A stretch of 60,742 nt of DNA, taken from NCBI GenBank assembly GCA_036504675.1, contig DASXUT010000196.1:1-60742 (forward strand). The letters run 5' to 3'. Position 1 is the first letter of the stretch. The number at the start of each line of letters is the position of its first letter. This stretch comes from Bacillota bacterium. GTDB taxonomy: Bacteria > Bacillota > Sulfobacillia > JAJYWN01 > JAJZPE01. The notes beneath the pieces are model-generated. The model worked only from the letters and a program-made list of their open reading frames with translations, made no database searches and was not told where the DNA came from. The position numbers were made by a program, and so were the translations under genes. Shown piece after piece: positions 8,701 to 19,675 of this stretch.

Positions 8701-9135
8701 TTGTCCTTCCGGCCGGCCGTCGTGGCAGGCCGGTTGGCCCCCGACAGGATTTCCCCGGCCGGGGCGAAACTCCTTTTTCAGGGCCGGAGGCGGGACGGAG
8801 GGATGATCTTGCGGGCCGGTCGGAAGCCGGAAGGTACGGGTGTAGCCTGGTCGGACTCAAGGCCGAATGTTCGAGTTGCTCGCCGGGGCCCTTGTGGCCG
8901 AGTCCGGCAAGACCAGACTGTCGCGGGGTTTCCCGACAAGAAGGCCGGCTTCGCGTAGTCGCGAGGCCGGCCTTAGGTTTTGCAGCCGGAAGAGGGGCGG
9001 ATTGGCAGGATTCACGGTTTACCGGTCGAAGGCAAGTCGGCCATTAAGAGATGAATGACGTCATATCTAGTGTCATGCAGAGCGAAATCGGTCATGCTTG
9101 AAGAGGACGAAAGATGGGTTTCACCAGGTGAAGGC
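8701..9135. other. Gene-poor stretch with one hairpin
   Basis: No convincing gene is seen here. The one clear structure is a 15-bp stem at 8941-8974 (AAGGCCGGC arm, loop TAGT, one G-U pair), with a TAGGTTTT tail. It may be a terminator or the edge of an untranslated RNA. No riboswitch consensus was recognised. Confidence 0.4.
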
Positions 9136-9549
9136 ATGCGAAGCGAAGAAGCCCGGACGATCCGCTACCCTTTCATCGTCCGCCAGGTGGTCAACGACCA
9201 GGGGAAGCCGGAGTGGGAGGCTGAGGTCCCGGACCTACCCGGGTGTGCCGCGGGGGCGGACACCTTCGACCAGCTGGCAGCTCTCCTAGGCGACGCGATC
9301 GACGACTGGATTCAGGCCGCCCGAGAAATGGGCCAGGACATCCCCCTACCCAGCGATGATGAGGACTATAGCGGCAGGGTCACCGTCCGCATGCCCCGCT
9401 ATCTCCACCGCCGGTTAACCCAACTGGCGAAGCTCAACGACACCAGTCTCAACTTGTTTATCGTGGCGGCGTTGGCCCTGAAGGCTGGAGAGGTGCCCAC
9501 CACGCTTTCGGCTCCCGCCGGTACGCGAAGCCAATCAGGGCCGGCATGA
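9136..9549 (+). CDS. HicB-like antitoxin-type protein (UPF0150 fold plus ribbon-helix-helix)
   Basis: The N-terminal part has the partial RNase H-like HicB fold (RYPFIVRQV, WEAEVPDLPGC, DTFDQLAALLGDAIDDWI). The C-terminal part is a short ribbon-helix-helix-like DNA-binding region (RVTVRMPRYLHRRLTQLA, NLFIVAALA). ATG at 9136 is chosen because AGGTGAAGG precedes it. HicB proteins neutralise the HicA mRNA interferase, but no HicA-sized gene lies on either side, so this may be a solitary regulator. Confidence 0.75.
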   Translation: MRSEEARTIRYPFIVRQVVNDQGKPEWEAEVPDLPGCAAGADTFDQLAALLGDAIDDWIQAAREMGQDIPLPSDDEDYSGRVTVRMPRYLHRRLTQLAKLNDTSLNLFIVAALALKAGEVPTTLSAPAGTRSQSGPA

Positions 9550-9612
9550 CCCCGGTCTGGCTTTCTCGCGTCTTGGCAAGCCGCGTTTTGTCTGCGGACG
9601 CACGCGAGGTCT

Positions 9613-11280
9613 CTAGACTCCGTAGTCGAAGCGGGTGGCCTTGATGAACTCGCTTTGGAACTCGGGCCGTTCGGCCAGGGGGACATGCTCGATCCGCCGA
9701 GCGAGTTCCTCGGCTTCCCGCCGCCTGGTCCGGCTGAGGGCGGCCAACTCGGCCCCGACCCCGGCGGCGTTGCCGACCGGGGTGATCCTTTCCAAGGGGA
9801 TGTTGGGCAAGAGCCCGATCCTCCTGGCGCTGGTCGGGTCGATGTAGTTGCCGAAAGCGCCGGCCAGTAAGATGCGGTCCAGGCGGGCTTCCTCCAGGCC
9901 GACCTCCTTGAGAAGGAGCTGAACGCCGGCCCGGATGGCCGCCTTGCCGAGCTGCAACTGGCGGATGTCGGTCTGGGTCAGACGGACGCGTCGACCATCG
10001 GCCCCCGACTCCGCCAGGATGAAGGCAGGGCCATCAGGATCCGCGACGACGCGCTCCCCGATTGCCGGGGGCACATCGGCCGGTTGTGACGGGCCGCTGA
10101 GGCGCCCCGAAGCGTCCAGGGCGCCCGCCGCCAGCAGCACGGCCACGGCGTCGATCAGCCCCGAGCCGCAGATGCCCGCGGGCGGGCCGCCGCCGATGAC
10201 CTGAAGGTGCAGATCCTTGTCGTTCCTATCCCCGGGCCCCAGGCTCACCCGCTCGATGGCCCCGGCCGCGGCCCTCATCCCGTCGCCGATCTGGGCCCCC
10301 TCGAAGGCCGGTCCCGCCGCCGTGGAACAGGCCCACAGGCGGCCATCCCCGGCCAGGACGAGCTCGCCGTTGGTCCCGATGTCGAGGGCCAGACTCCAGC
10401 CGGGCAACTCGGCCAGGCGGGTGGCCAGGACCACGCCGACCGTGTCGGCCCCGAGGAAGCTGGCGATCCCCGGGAGGACGTGGACCTCGGTGGATGGGGC
10501 CAAATCGAGGCCGAGGCTCCCGGCATCGACCGTGCGGCCGGCCGTGAAGGCCGCCTCGTAAGGCGCCCGCGACAGCCCGTCCGGTCTGACCCCGAGGAAC
10601 AGGTGGATCATCGTGGCGTTGCCGACCACGGCCGCCGACCTGATCTTCGCCGTGGGGACTCCGGCCCGCCGGCCGAGGTCGCCCAGGAGCCCGTTGATCA
10701 CGCCGATGACCTTCTCCTGGAGCTCGGCCGTGCCCCGCTCGCCGCCAATGGCGTGGGTGATCCGCGAGATGACGTCGGCCCCGTAGACGTTCTGGGCGTT
10801 GGTGGCGGTCGAAGTGGCCAAGGGCCGCCCGGTCCCAAGGTCGAGGAGGGTGGCCACGACCGTCGTCGTCCCGATGTCCACGGCCACGGAGAAGGCTTGC
10901 CCGGACGGGTCGAGGCCCGATCGGTCGATCCCGCTGTCCAGGAGGCGAGCCCCCGCCGACAACCTGGCCAGGGCGCCCTTACGCCAGGTCTCCGAGATGG
11001 GCTGGCCGATCTCGACCTTCGTCGCTCCAAGGACCCGAGTCTGGCAGGCCAGGCGCCAGCCGGCGGCGAGGTCCGGACCCAAGGCGGCGATCTCCGCTTC
11101 GCTCGGGGCCGACACCTCGCCCTCGACCACTCTGACTCGGCACTTCTCGCAGGTGCCTTGTCCACCGCAGTCGCCGCTCAGATCGAGGCCGACCGACGCG
11201 GCCGCCTCCAGAAGGTCGATTCCGTTCGGAACGGTCATCGAGACCGCCCCCGGAAGAAAGGTCACCGCCACGCCGGACAA
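9613..11280 (-). CDS. Ferredoxin-ASKHA reductive activator of corrinoid proteins (RamA/ACE-like, DUF4445)
   Basis: The first 90 residues form a [2Fe-2S] ferredoxin: GDCGGQGTCEKCRV supplies three cysteines and RLACQT the fourth. The rest is an ASKHA ATPase-like fold (VAVDIGTTTVVATLLD, VVGNATMIHLFLG, LALDIGTNGELVL, ILLAGAFGNYI) typical of the family that re-reduces oxidised Co(II) corrinoid cofactors in methyltransferase systems. Length (555) fits. No corrinoid protein or methyltransferase is adjacent in this window, so its partner must be elsewhere. It starts at TTG after GGGGGGTGA. The gene is divergent from ccdA. Confidence 0.87.
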   Translation of the reverse strand: MSGVAVTFLPGAVSMTVPNGIDLLEAAASVGLDLSGDCGGQGTCEKCRVRVVEGEVSAPSEAEIAALGPDLAAGWRLACQTRVLGATKVEIGQPISETWRKGALARLSAGARLLDSGIDRSGLDPSGQAFSVAVDIGTTTVVATLLDLGTGRPLATSTATNAQNVYGADVISRITHAIGGERGTAELQEKVIGVINGLLGDLGRRAGVPTAKIRSAAVVGNATMIHLFLGVRPDGLSRAPYEAAFTAGRTVDAGSLGLDLAPSTEVHVLPGIASFLGADTVGVVLATRLAELPGWSLALDIGTNGELVLAGDGRLWACSTAAGPAFEGAQIGDGMRAAAGAIERVSLGPGDRNDKDLHLQVIGGGPPAGICGSGLIDAVAVLLAAGALDASGRLSGPSQPADVPPAIGERVVADPDGPAFILAESGADGRRVRLTQTDIRQLQLGKAAIRAGVQLLLKEVGLEEARLDRILLAGAFGNYIDPTSARRIGLLPNIPLERITPVGNAAGVGAELAALSRTRRREAEELARRIEHVPLAERPEFQSEFIKATRFDYGV

Positions 11281-11386
11281 TCAGTCACCCCCCGCCCATG
11301 TTCGCCGGCTGATACGACACTCTTTCACCGTTTACAAGGCTTCACCTTCTGACCCACGGGCCGGCCTTCCCGACCTTCAAAGAAAG

Positions 11387-11429
11387 TTGCCGGTTTCCTA
11401 ATTGCCAACGATATACCCTTGGGGGTATA
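11387..11429 (+). promoter_or_regulatory. Promoter with CsoR-type operator upstream of ccdA
   Basis: A perfect inverted repeat TATACCC-TTGG-GGGTATA lies at 11412-11429. This TACCC-N4-GGGTA form matches the known shape of copper-sensor CsoR boxes. It overlaps the likely -10 (ATATAC at 11411, 18 bases after TTGCCG at 11387), so binding would block transcription of ccdA-tlpA. Confidence 0.75.
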
Positions 11430-11477
11430 CTTGGAACGAATCGCCGGTCCGAACGGCCGGGGGATGGGGGGCAGGGT

Positions 11478-12194
11478 ATGGAGTCGGCTCAAGCGGTCGG
11501 CCTCGGGGTCGCCTTCGTCGCCGGCCTGGCCTCGTTCTTCTCGCCCTGTGTCGTGCCGCTCGTCCCGACCTACCTGACGTACCTGGCCGGTTCAGCCGGC
11601 CGCGAGGGGGATGGCCTCGGTCGACGGCAGATCCTCAACGCCGTCGCTTTCGTTCTCGGCTTCACCCTCGTCTTCCTGGTCCTCGGCCTTGGGGCGGCCG
11701 GCCTCGGGACGTTGACCGCGGCCTTGAGGTACCGGGGGCTCCTCCGCCGCCTCGGCGGCATCGTCGTGGTCGTCTTGGGATTGCAGCTCACCGGGCTCAT
11801 CCAGGTGGGCTTCCTCGAGCGCGAAGCTCGGCCCGACCTCGGCCCGGGGTTGGTTCGGAGGGGGGCCGGAGTGGGCCGGTCGGCCCTCGTCGGAATGGCC
11901 TTTTCATTCGGCTGGACCCCGTGTGTCGGGCCGGTCCTGGCGTCGATCCTGGTGATGGCCGCCGGCGCCGCCAGTCTGTCCCGGTCATTGGCCCTCCTCC
12001 TGGCTTACTCGGCCGGCCTGGCCCTACCGTTCCTGGCCGCCGCCGTCTTCCTCGACCCCCTCATGGGCTGGCTCAGACGGCGCGGCCGCGTCCTCGAATG
12101 GATCAGCCGCGCGAGCGGCGCGTTGCTCGTCCTGATGGGTCTGGCCCTGTACTTCAACTACCTGGTCAGGTTCGAAGCTTGGTTGAGCCGCTGA
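11478..12194 (+). CDS. ccdA: CcdA-type thiol-disulfide transporter for cytochrome c maturation
   Basis: A six-span membrane protein of 238 residues. Two conserved cysteines lie in membrane helices, in FFSPCVVPLVPTYL and FGWTPCVGPVL, the pair that passes electrons from cytosolic thioredoxin to the outside. Length and motifs match the short CcdA form rather than full DsbD. Its partner is the TlpA-like protein encoded just downstream. The product would keep apocytochrome c or copper-site cysteines reduced. Expression is probably controlled by the CsoR-type operator 50 bases upstream. Confidence 0.92.
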   Translation: MESAQAVGLGVAFVAGLASFFSPCVVPLVPTYLTYLAGSAGREGDGLGRRQILNAVAFVLGFTLVFLVLGLGAAGLGTLTAALRYRGLLRRLGGIVVVVLGLQLTGLIQVGFLEREARPDLGPGLVRRGAGVGRSALVGMAFSFGWTPCVGPVLASILVMAAGAASLSRSLALLLAYSAGLALPFLAAAVFLDPLMGWLRRRGRVLEWISRASGALLVLMGLALYFNYLVRFEAWLSR

Positions 12195-12251
12195 CCGGCC
12201 GGACCGCACAAAGAGCCGCCGAAAGGTGCAGACTAGGGAGGTGGAACCAGC

Positions 12252-12791
12252 ATGTCACAGCAAACCCCGCGCCGCGGCAACGCCGGCCTGATCATCGCCC
12301 TCGGGCTCGTGGCCCTGTTGGCCATCGTTTCAGTGATCGCCTGGCGGAACGGACAGAGTGCCGGCCAACCGGCCGTGGGCCGACCGGCCCCGGGGATCGC
12401 CGTCCGCGACCTTGCCGGCCACCAGGTCAGGCTGTCATCGGTGCAGGGCCCGCTGCTCTTGACCTTTTGGCAGACCACCTGCCCGGCCTGTCAAGCCGAG
12501 TTCAAGACCATCCAGAGCCTTTGGGCCGAGCGGGAAAAGACCGGGGTGCCCTGGACGGTCGTGCCGGTCGACTTGGGTGAGCCGGCCGAGGTGGTCAAGG
12601 CCTTCATGGCCGAGAACAAGTACACCTTTCCGGTCTACCTCGACGCGAGTGGGGCCGCCGGGGAGACCTATAACGTCTACTACATCCCGGCCAACTTCTT
12701 CCTCGACGGCCGGCACCGGTTGAGTTCAATGAGCGACGGAGCGATTCCCGGGCCCGAATTGAAGGCGCGGCTGGAGGCCCTGACCAGATGA
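12252..12791 (+). CDS. Membrane-anchored TlpA/ResA-like thioredoxin
   Basis: A 179-residue protein with an N-terminal membrane anchor (about residues 11-30) and an extracytoplasmic thioredoxin fold. The redox motif is CPAC in FWQTTCPACQAEF, and the cis-Pro loop is YIPANFFLD. ResA/TlpA proteins take electrons from CcdA and reduce the heme-binding CxxCH of apocytochromes or copper-site thiols. It follows ccdA in the same direction after 57 bases, with GGGAGGTGG before the ATG. It could serve either cytochrome c or copper-oxidase assembly. Confidence 0.88.
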   Translation: MSQQTPRRGNAGLIIALGLVALLAIVSVIAWRNGQSAGQPAVGRPAPGIAVRDLAGHQVRLSSVQGPLLLTFWQTTCPACQAEFKTIQSLWAEREKTGVPWTVVPVDLGEPAEVVKAFMAENKYTFPVYLDASGAAGETYNVYYIPANFFLDGRHRLSSMSDGAIPGPELKARLEALTR

Positions 12792-12882
12792 AATCGGCCG
12801 GCCCCCGCCGGCGGGCCGGACCACCCACGGGTCTCGATCATCCAGCCCTATTTTCGGTGGTTGACCGGGGGTATCATAACAA

Positions 12883-12952
12883 TTGACCCTGAAGACCTTG
12901 CGTTATACAATGTGGACAAGAGCCGCTGACTCATACCCATACGGGGGATATG
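12883..12952 (+). promoter_or_regulatory. Promoter and imperfect CsoR-type operator of csoR-copA-copZ
   Basis: TTGACC at 12883 and TACAAT at 12906 are separated by 17 bases and form a good promoter. CATACCC at 12932 faces GGGGGATATG at 12943 as an imperfect version of the operator found before ccdA, placed about 20 bases after the expected start of transcription. This would give autoregulation by CsoR. Confidence 0.7.
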
Positions 12953-13011
12953 CCATGCGAACGACGATGCATGAATCCGTTTTCATCAGTCCAGGACCGG
13001 GGGGTTCAGAC

Positions 13012-13275
13012 GTGGAGAGAAACAAACCAGATCTGCTCGAACGCCTGAAGAAGATCGAAGGACAGGTCCGCGGGGTCCAGAAGATGGTCGACGAAGACCG
13101 CTATTGCGTCGACATCCTGATCCAGGTGACGGCCATTCGGGCCGCGCTCAACAAGGTGGGGTTGCAGATCCTGCAGGGCCATGTCCGCGGGTGCGTGACC
13201 GCGGCCATCAAGGAAGGCAAGGGCGACGAGTCCATCGAGGAACTCGTCGACGTCCTCTCCAAGTTCGCCAAGTAG
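13012..13275 (+). CDS. csoR: Copper-sensing repressor CsoR
   Basis: An 87-residue all-helical protein of the DUF156/CsoR family (RLKKIEGQVRGVQKMV). The Cu(I) ligands are present in the copper-type pattern: Cys32 (RYCVDILIQ), His57 and Cys61 (GHVRGC). This distinguishes it from the formaldehyde, nickel or persulfide sensors of the family. The GTG at 13012 behind GGGGGG gives the usual length; an ATG at 12955 would add 19 untypical residues. It lies directly before copA and copZ and behind a CsoR-type operator, so copper should release it and switch on efflux. Confidence 0.9.
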   Translation: MERNKPDLLERLKKIEGQVRGVQKMVDEDRYCVDILIQVTAIRAALNKVGLQILQGHVRGCVTAAIKEGKGDESIEELVDVLSKFAK

Positions 13276-13353
13276 CTGGGGCCCGCCCCCCGCGGCGGCC
13301 CTGGCCCCAGCCCTGGTCCCAGCTCTCGTCCGTGATCATGGGAGGTCCGCGCG

Positions 13354-15924
13354 ATGAGTCTACCTACTTCAAAGACAACCGGCGCGCCCGAGCCGGCCGG
13401 CAAGTCCACCCAGGTCACCCTCGACCTGGGCGGGATGACCTGTGCCACCTGCGCCACCCGGATTGAGAAGGAATTGAAGAAGGTCGGCGGGGTCGGCTCA
13501 GCCGCCGTCAACTTCGCCACCGAGAAGGCCACCGTCGTCTTTGACCCGGCCATCGTCGAGCCCGACCGGCTGGTCAGGGCCGTCGAGGGCATCGGCTACA
13601 AGGCCTTCGTCGAAGAGGCCGAATCCCGGCCGAGCGCCGGGGCCGGGGCTGGGGCCGGGCCGGGCGGAGCCGCTCAGGCCGGCACCCGCAAGGTCGTCCT
13701 GCCCATTCAGGGGATGACCTGCGCCTCCTGCGTCGCCCGGGTCGAGCGGGCCCTCACCGGGACCAACGGTGTCGCTGCGGCCGCGGTCAACCTGGCCACC
13801 AACCGGGCGACCATCGAGTACAACCCGGCCTTCGTCAGTGTCCCGGACCTCCGCAAGGCCGTCGCCGCCGCCGGCTACGAGGCCCTTGAACCGCTGGCCG
13901 AGGAGGTCGGCCAGGACCGCGAGCGGCTGGCCCGGCAGCGGGAGATCAAAGCCCTGCGGCTGCGCTTGATCATCTCCGCCGGACTCAGTTTCCCGCTGGT
14001 CTTCGCGGCGATGACGATGATGATTCCCGGGGTCCCGATGTTCTTCCACAACTTCTGGTTCCAGCTCGTCCTGGCCACGCCGGTCCAGTTCTGGGCGGGG
14101 TGGCGCTTCTACCGGTCGGGTTTCCTGGCCGTCCGGCACGGCAGCGCCGACATGAACACCCTCGTCGCCCTGGGGACCAGCGCGGCCTACCTCTACAGCC
14201 TGGCGATGACCGTTTTCCCCGGATTCTTCGCCAGCTCGGGCTTCGAGCCGACGGTCTACTACGACACCAGCGCGGTGATTATCACCCTGATCCTCCTCGG
14301 CAAGTACCTCGAGGCCGTGGCCAAGGGCCAGACCTCCGAGGCCATCAAGAAGCTGATGGGCCTGCGGCCGAAGACGGCCAGGGTCGTGCGGAACGGGGAA
14401 GAGATGGACATCCCGGTCGACGACGTCGTCCCGGGCGACCTGGTCGTCGTCAGGCCGGGGGAGAAGGTCCCGGTTGACGGCGTCGTCCGCGAGGGCCACT
14501 CATCCGTCGACGAGTCGATGCTCACCGGGGAGAGCCTGCCGGTGGAGAAGAGCGTCGGCGATGAGGTCATCGGGGCGACCGTCAACAAGACCGGGGCCTT
14601 CAAGTTCGAGGCCACCAAGGTCGGCCGGGAGACCTTCCTCTCGCAGATCATCAAGATGGTCGAGGACGCCCAGGGTTCGAAGGCGCCCATCCAGCGCCTG
14701 GCCGACATCATCTCGGCCTACTTCGTCCCCATCGTCATCGTCATCGCCGTGGCCACTTTCGTCGTCTGGATCATCTTTGGCCCCAGGCCGGCCTTCCTCT
14801 ATGCCCTGATGAACGCGGTGGCCGTCCTGGTCATCGCCTGCCCCTGCGCCATGGGCCTGGCCACGCCGACGGCGATCATGGTCGGAACGGGCAAGGGGGC
14901 CGAGAACGGCGTCCTGATCAAGGGCGGCGAGAGCCTCGAGACGGCCCACAAGCTCAACGCCATCATCTTCGACAAGACGGGCACGCTGACCGAGGGCCAG
15001 CCGGCGGTGACCGACGTCGTCATCCTTGGCGAGTTGGACCGCCCGGCCGTCCTGCGGCTGGCCGGCGCCGCCGAGAAGGGTTCCGAGCACCCCCTCGGTG
15101 AAGCCATCGTTCGGGCGGCCGAGAGCGAGGCCGGGACCGGCGGGCTCCCCGCCGCCGAGGGCTTCGACGCCGTCCCCGGACGCGGCATCAAGGTGACCAT
15201 CGAGGGCCGGGCCCTTCTCCTTGGCAATGATAAGCTGATGAAGGAAGCCGGGCTCGACCCGGCGGTCTTCGAGCAGCACGCCGGGAGGCTGGCGGGGCAG
15301 GGGAAGACGCCGATGTTCATGGCCGTCGACGGGCGGCCGGCGGCGGTCATCGCCGTGGCCGACACCCTCAAGGCCAACTCGGCCAAGGCTGTGGCCGAAC
15401 TGCACAAGCTCGGCCTGCAGGTGATCATGATCACCGGCGATAACCGCCGGACGGCCGAGGCCATCGCCTCCCAGGTCGGCATCGATCGGGTCCTGGCCGA
15501 GGTCCTCCCCGAGGACAAGGCCGGCGAGGTCAAGAAGCTGCAGGACGAGGGGAAGATTGTGGCCATGGTCGGGGATGGTATCAATGACGCCCCGGCGCTG
15601 GCCCAGGCCGACATCGGGATGGCCATCGGGACCGGAACCGACGTGGCCATGGAGGCCTCGGACATCACCCTTATCACCGGCGACCTGCGGGGCGTGGTCA
15701 CCGCCATCCAGCTCTCCAAGCGGACGATGGCGACCATCCGCGGCAACCTCTTCTGGGCCTTCTTCTACAACGTCATCGGCATCCCCATCGCCGCCGGCGT
15801 CCTCTACCCGTTCTTCGGGTGGATGCTCAACCCGATGATCGCCGCGGCGGCGATGGCCTTCAGTTCGGTCTCCGTGGTCACCAACTCTCTGCGATTGCGT
15901 TCCTTCCGGCCGTCCTCGGTCTGA
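13354..15924 (+). CDS. copA: Copper-exporting P1B-type ATPase
   Basis: Two N-terminal metal-binding domains are visible (GMTCATC and GMTCASC), then eight predicted membrane spans, the actuator TGES, the CPC transport site in [14 protein letters not shown] (about residue 496), the phosphorylated Asp in DKTGTLTEG (about 540), an HP locus (GSEHPLGEA) and [13 protein letters not shown] with this set identifies Cu(I) export. The 856-residue length is normal for a two-domain CopA. It sits between csoR and copZ and is expected to be induced by copper. Confidence 0.96.
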   Translation: MSLPTSKTTGAPEPAGKSTQVTLDLGGMTCATCATRIEKELKKVGGVGSAAVNFATEKATVVFDPAIVEPDRLVRAVEGIGYKAFVEEAESRPSAGAGAGAGPGGAAQAGTRKVVLPIQGMTCASCVARVERALTGTNGVAAAAVNLATNRATIEYNPAFVSVPDLRKAVAAAGYEALEPLAEEVGQDRERLARQREIKALRLRLIISAGLSFPLVFAAMTMMIPGVPMFFHNFWFQLVLATPVQFWAGWRFYRSGFLAVRHGSADMNTLVALGTSAAYLYSLAMTVFPGFFASSGFEPTVYYDTSAVIITLILLGKYLEAVAKGQTSEAIKKLMGLRPKTARVVRNGEEMDIPVDDVVPGDLVVVRPGEKVPVDGVVREGHSSVDESMLTGESLPVEKSVGDEVIGATVNKTGAFKFEATKVGRETFLSQIIKMVEDAQGSKAPIQRLADIISAYFVPIVIVIAVATFVVWIIFGPRPAFLYALMNAVAVLVIACPCAMGLATPTAIMVGTGKGAENGVLIKGGESLETAHKLNAIIFDKTGTLTEGQPAVTDVVILGELDRPAVLRLAGAAEKGSEHPLGEAIVRAAESEAGTGGLPAAEGFDAVPGRGIKVTIEGRALLLGNDKLMKEAGLDPAVFEQHAGRLAGQGKTPMFMAVDGRPAAVIAVADTLKANSAKAVAELHKLGLQVIMITGDNRRTAEAIASQVGIDRVLAEVLPEDKAGEVKKLQDEGKIVAMVGDGINDAPALAQADIGMAIGTGTDVAMEASDITLITGDLRGVVTAIQLSKRTMATIRGNLFWAFFYNVIGIPIAAGVLYPFFGWMLNPMIAAAAMAFSSVSVVTNSLRLRSFRPSSV

Positions 15925-15987
15925 GCGTCCACGACTCCAGGCCAGCGGCCCGGTTCTGGTTCGAACATTCCTCGGAGGTGAGTCCCA

Positions 15988-16203
15988 ATGGCTGAAACCA
16001 AGAAAGTCATCAAGGTCACCGGGATGAGCTGTAACCACTGCAAGATGGCCGTCCACAAGGCCCTCTCCGGCCTCTCCGGCGTCCAGAGCGTCGAGGTCGA
16101 CTTGGGGACCGGCAACGTTGCCATCGACTACGACACCGACAAGGTCGGCGTGGACGACTTCCGCCGGGCCGTGACCGGCGCCGGCTACGAAGTCGCCGGC
16201 TGA
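15988..16203 (+). CDS. copZ: Copper chaperone CopZ
   Basis: A 71-residue single heavy-metal-associated domain with GMSCNHCKMAV; the CxxC pair binds Cu(I) and hands it to CopA. It follows copA after a 60-base gap with a GGAGGTGAG ribosome site and closes the cop operon. Confidence 0.93.
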   Translation: MAETKKVIKVTGMSCNHCKMAVHKALSGLSGVQSVEVDLGTGNVAIDYDTDKVGVDDFRRAVTGAGYEVAG

Positions 16204-16260
16204 GCCCGGGTCAAGCGGCGAGACGGCGAAGCTAGGCGAAGCTGACTGAGATCGAACAGC

Positions 16261-16292
16261 GAAGGGCGGTCGGCGAAGGCCGGTCGCCCTTC
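16261..16292 (+). terminator. Hairpin after copZ
   Basis: GAAGGGCG pairs with CGCCCTTC, and the stem continues inward to a GAAG loop (14 bp in all, two G-U pairs). No T-run follows. Confidence 0.5.
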
Positions 16293-16677
16293 TGACGCCA
16301 CCGTCGCAGTTGTTCACCGGCTTAAGAAATCTTAACCCCCTCGCTATCCGTCCTGGAGAAGCCGGTTGCGAGCCACCATCGTGAGCGCGTGGCGGTCGGC
16401 TTCGGGCCGGAGATTCACGTTTGACGCCGCTCTGCGGGCCCCGAAGGCCCGCTTGAGGGCATCGTTGGCTACTTCTGGAATCGCTGGGTTTCGGGCCGGG
16501 TAAGATAAGGGAAGCGAAAATCGGCGTCTTAGCAAGGATAAGATAGTTTCAACGTACAAAGGTGGCCTAAGCTGGCGCCAACAGTGGTTGTGCGACAAAA
16601 GACAAAGACTATATTATTAGCCTAGCCGCCGGATTAGCTGCTTTATTGTGAAATCCGGCACTTAAGGGGTCTTTGTG
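16293..16677 (+). promoter_or_regulatory. Gene-free stretch with probable ccm promoter
   Basis: No credible gene is seen here. This block is richer in A and T than its surroundings near the right end. TTGTGC at 16588 and TATATT at 16610, 16 bases apart, form the best candidate promoter for the ccm cluster. Confidence 0.45.
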
Positions 16678-17079
16678 ATGACCAAACGCGCTCGAATTGC
16701 CATCGGTGTGGCCGTCGTCTTTGTCGCCCTGGGGTATCTCGTCTTTACCGGGATCTCCCGCTCTGCCACTTACTACGTAACGGTCAGCGAGCTCCGCGCC
16801 AAGGGCGCCGCGATGGTCGACCGGCCCGTCCGGGTCACGGGCAAATTGGACGGGTCGTCGGTGAAATGGGACTCCAGCCAGATCCTTTTGACCTTCGACC
16901 TGTCCGACGGCCAGAACCGGATGACCGCCACCTATCACGGGGTCAAGCCTGACGGCATGGACGACGGCCGAGACATCGTCGTCGAGGGGAAGCTCGACCA
17001 GAAGGGCGCCTTCGAGGTCAAGAACATCCTCGTCAAGTGCCCGTCCAAGTACGAATCCAAGCCGGCTACGGGAGGCTGA
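16678..17079 (+). CDS. ccmE: Heme chaperone CcmE, CxxxY variant
   Basis: A 133-residue protein with one N-terminal membrane anchor and an OB-fold (VRVTGKLDG, LLTFDLSDG, IVVEGKL). The heme-attaching motif is KCPSKYE, with Cys121 in place of the usual His and Tyr125 conserved. This is the CxxxY form known from archaea and some Gram-positive and sulfate-reducing bacteria. CcmE carries heme from CcmABCD to CcmF. The ATG at 16678 is preceded by a GTG that would add only one residue. Confidence 0.9.
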   Translation: MTKRARIAIGVAVVFVALGYLVFTGISRSATYYVTVSELRAKGAAMVDRPVRVTGKLDGSSVKWDSSQILLTFDLSDGQNRMTATYHGVKPDGMDDGRDIVVEGKLDQKGAFEVKNILVKCPSKYESKPATGG

Positions 17080-17083
17080 TGCA

Positions 17084-19170
<2,087 letters not shown>

Positions 19171-19174
<4 letters not shown>

Positions 19175-19638
19175 TCGCCATCCTTGGCCTCCTGTTCCTG
19201 GTCATCGCCTCGGGGGTGCTGATTGGGCTGCCCCTCCTCGTCGCGGGCGAGGACCTCTCGGGCGAGGTGGGGTCCGGCCGGGGCCGCTCCCGGGCGGCCG
19301 CGCCCGTCCCCGCGCCCGATTTCGCTCAGCTCCGCGACCTCGAGTACGACTTCCGGTCGGGGAAGATGAGCCGTGAGGACTACCAGGCGGCCCGAGCCGA
19401 CTTGGGCCTGGCTCGAGATGGATTCGACCCGAGAACGACCCCCGGTGACGGGGCTGAGGCCGACCTCGAGGCGGCTATCGAGGCGGAAGCCGAAGCCGAG
19501 GCGGCGATTCGGGCCGAGGCCGCAGGGGCCCAGCCCGCAGGGGCCCAGCCCGCCGCGACCTTCTGCCCCAACTGCGGCGCCCGCCTGCTTCGCGCCGACC
19601 AGAGATTCTGTCACCAGTGTGGCTCGCCTGCCCGGTGA
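19171..19638 (+). CDS. Membrane-anchored zinc-ribbon protein of the ccm cluster (CcmI-like position)
   Basis: One N-terminal membrane helix, then LEYDFRSGKMSREDYQAARADL, a short helical hairpin motif like that in CcmI or SHOCT-type tails, an Ala/Glu-rich coiled part and a C-terminal zinc ribbon (CPNCG, CHQCGSP). The region between has a duplicated AGAQP segment. It overlaps ccmF by four bases (GTGA), so it is translationally coupled. It resembles the small accessory genes placed after ccmF in archaeal and Gram-positive System I clusters. The function is unknown; holding apocytochrome or organising the Ccm complex are both possible. Confidence 0.6.
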
Positions 19639-19675
19639 CTTACGAACCCCACCCCTAGTCCGAGGATGTGAGCCA

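Noticed and set aside
8659-8958. 99-codon frame after the PepSY gene
   Set aside because: It begins inside a strong terminator hairpin and has no homology-like pattern.
12861-12876. Extra half CsoR box (GGGGGTATC) before the csoR promoter
   Set aside because: Only one arm is present; kept as a half-site at most and not counted as an operator.
13498-16317. Long minus-strand open frames opposite copA (up to 605 codons)
   Set aside because: They are mirror frames of a GC-rich gene, have no ribosome site or domain, and copA on the plus strand is certain.
16344-16598. 84-codon minus-strand frame between copZ and ccmE
   Set aside because: No ribosome site, no recognisable family, and a promoter for ccmE lies to its right; treated as chance.
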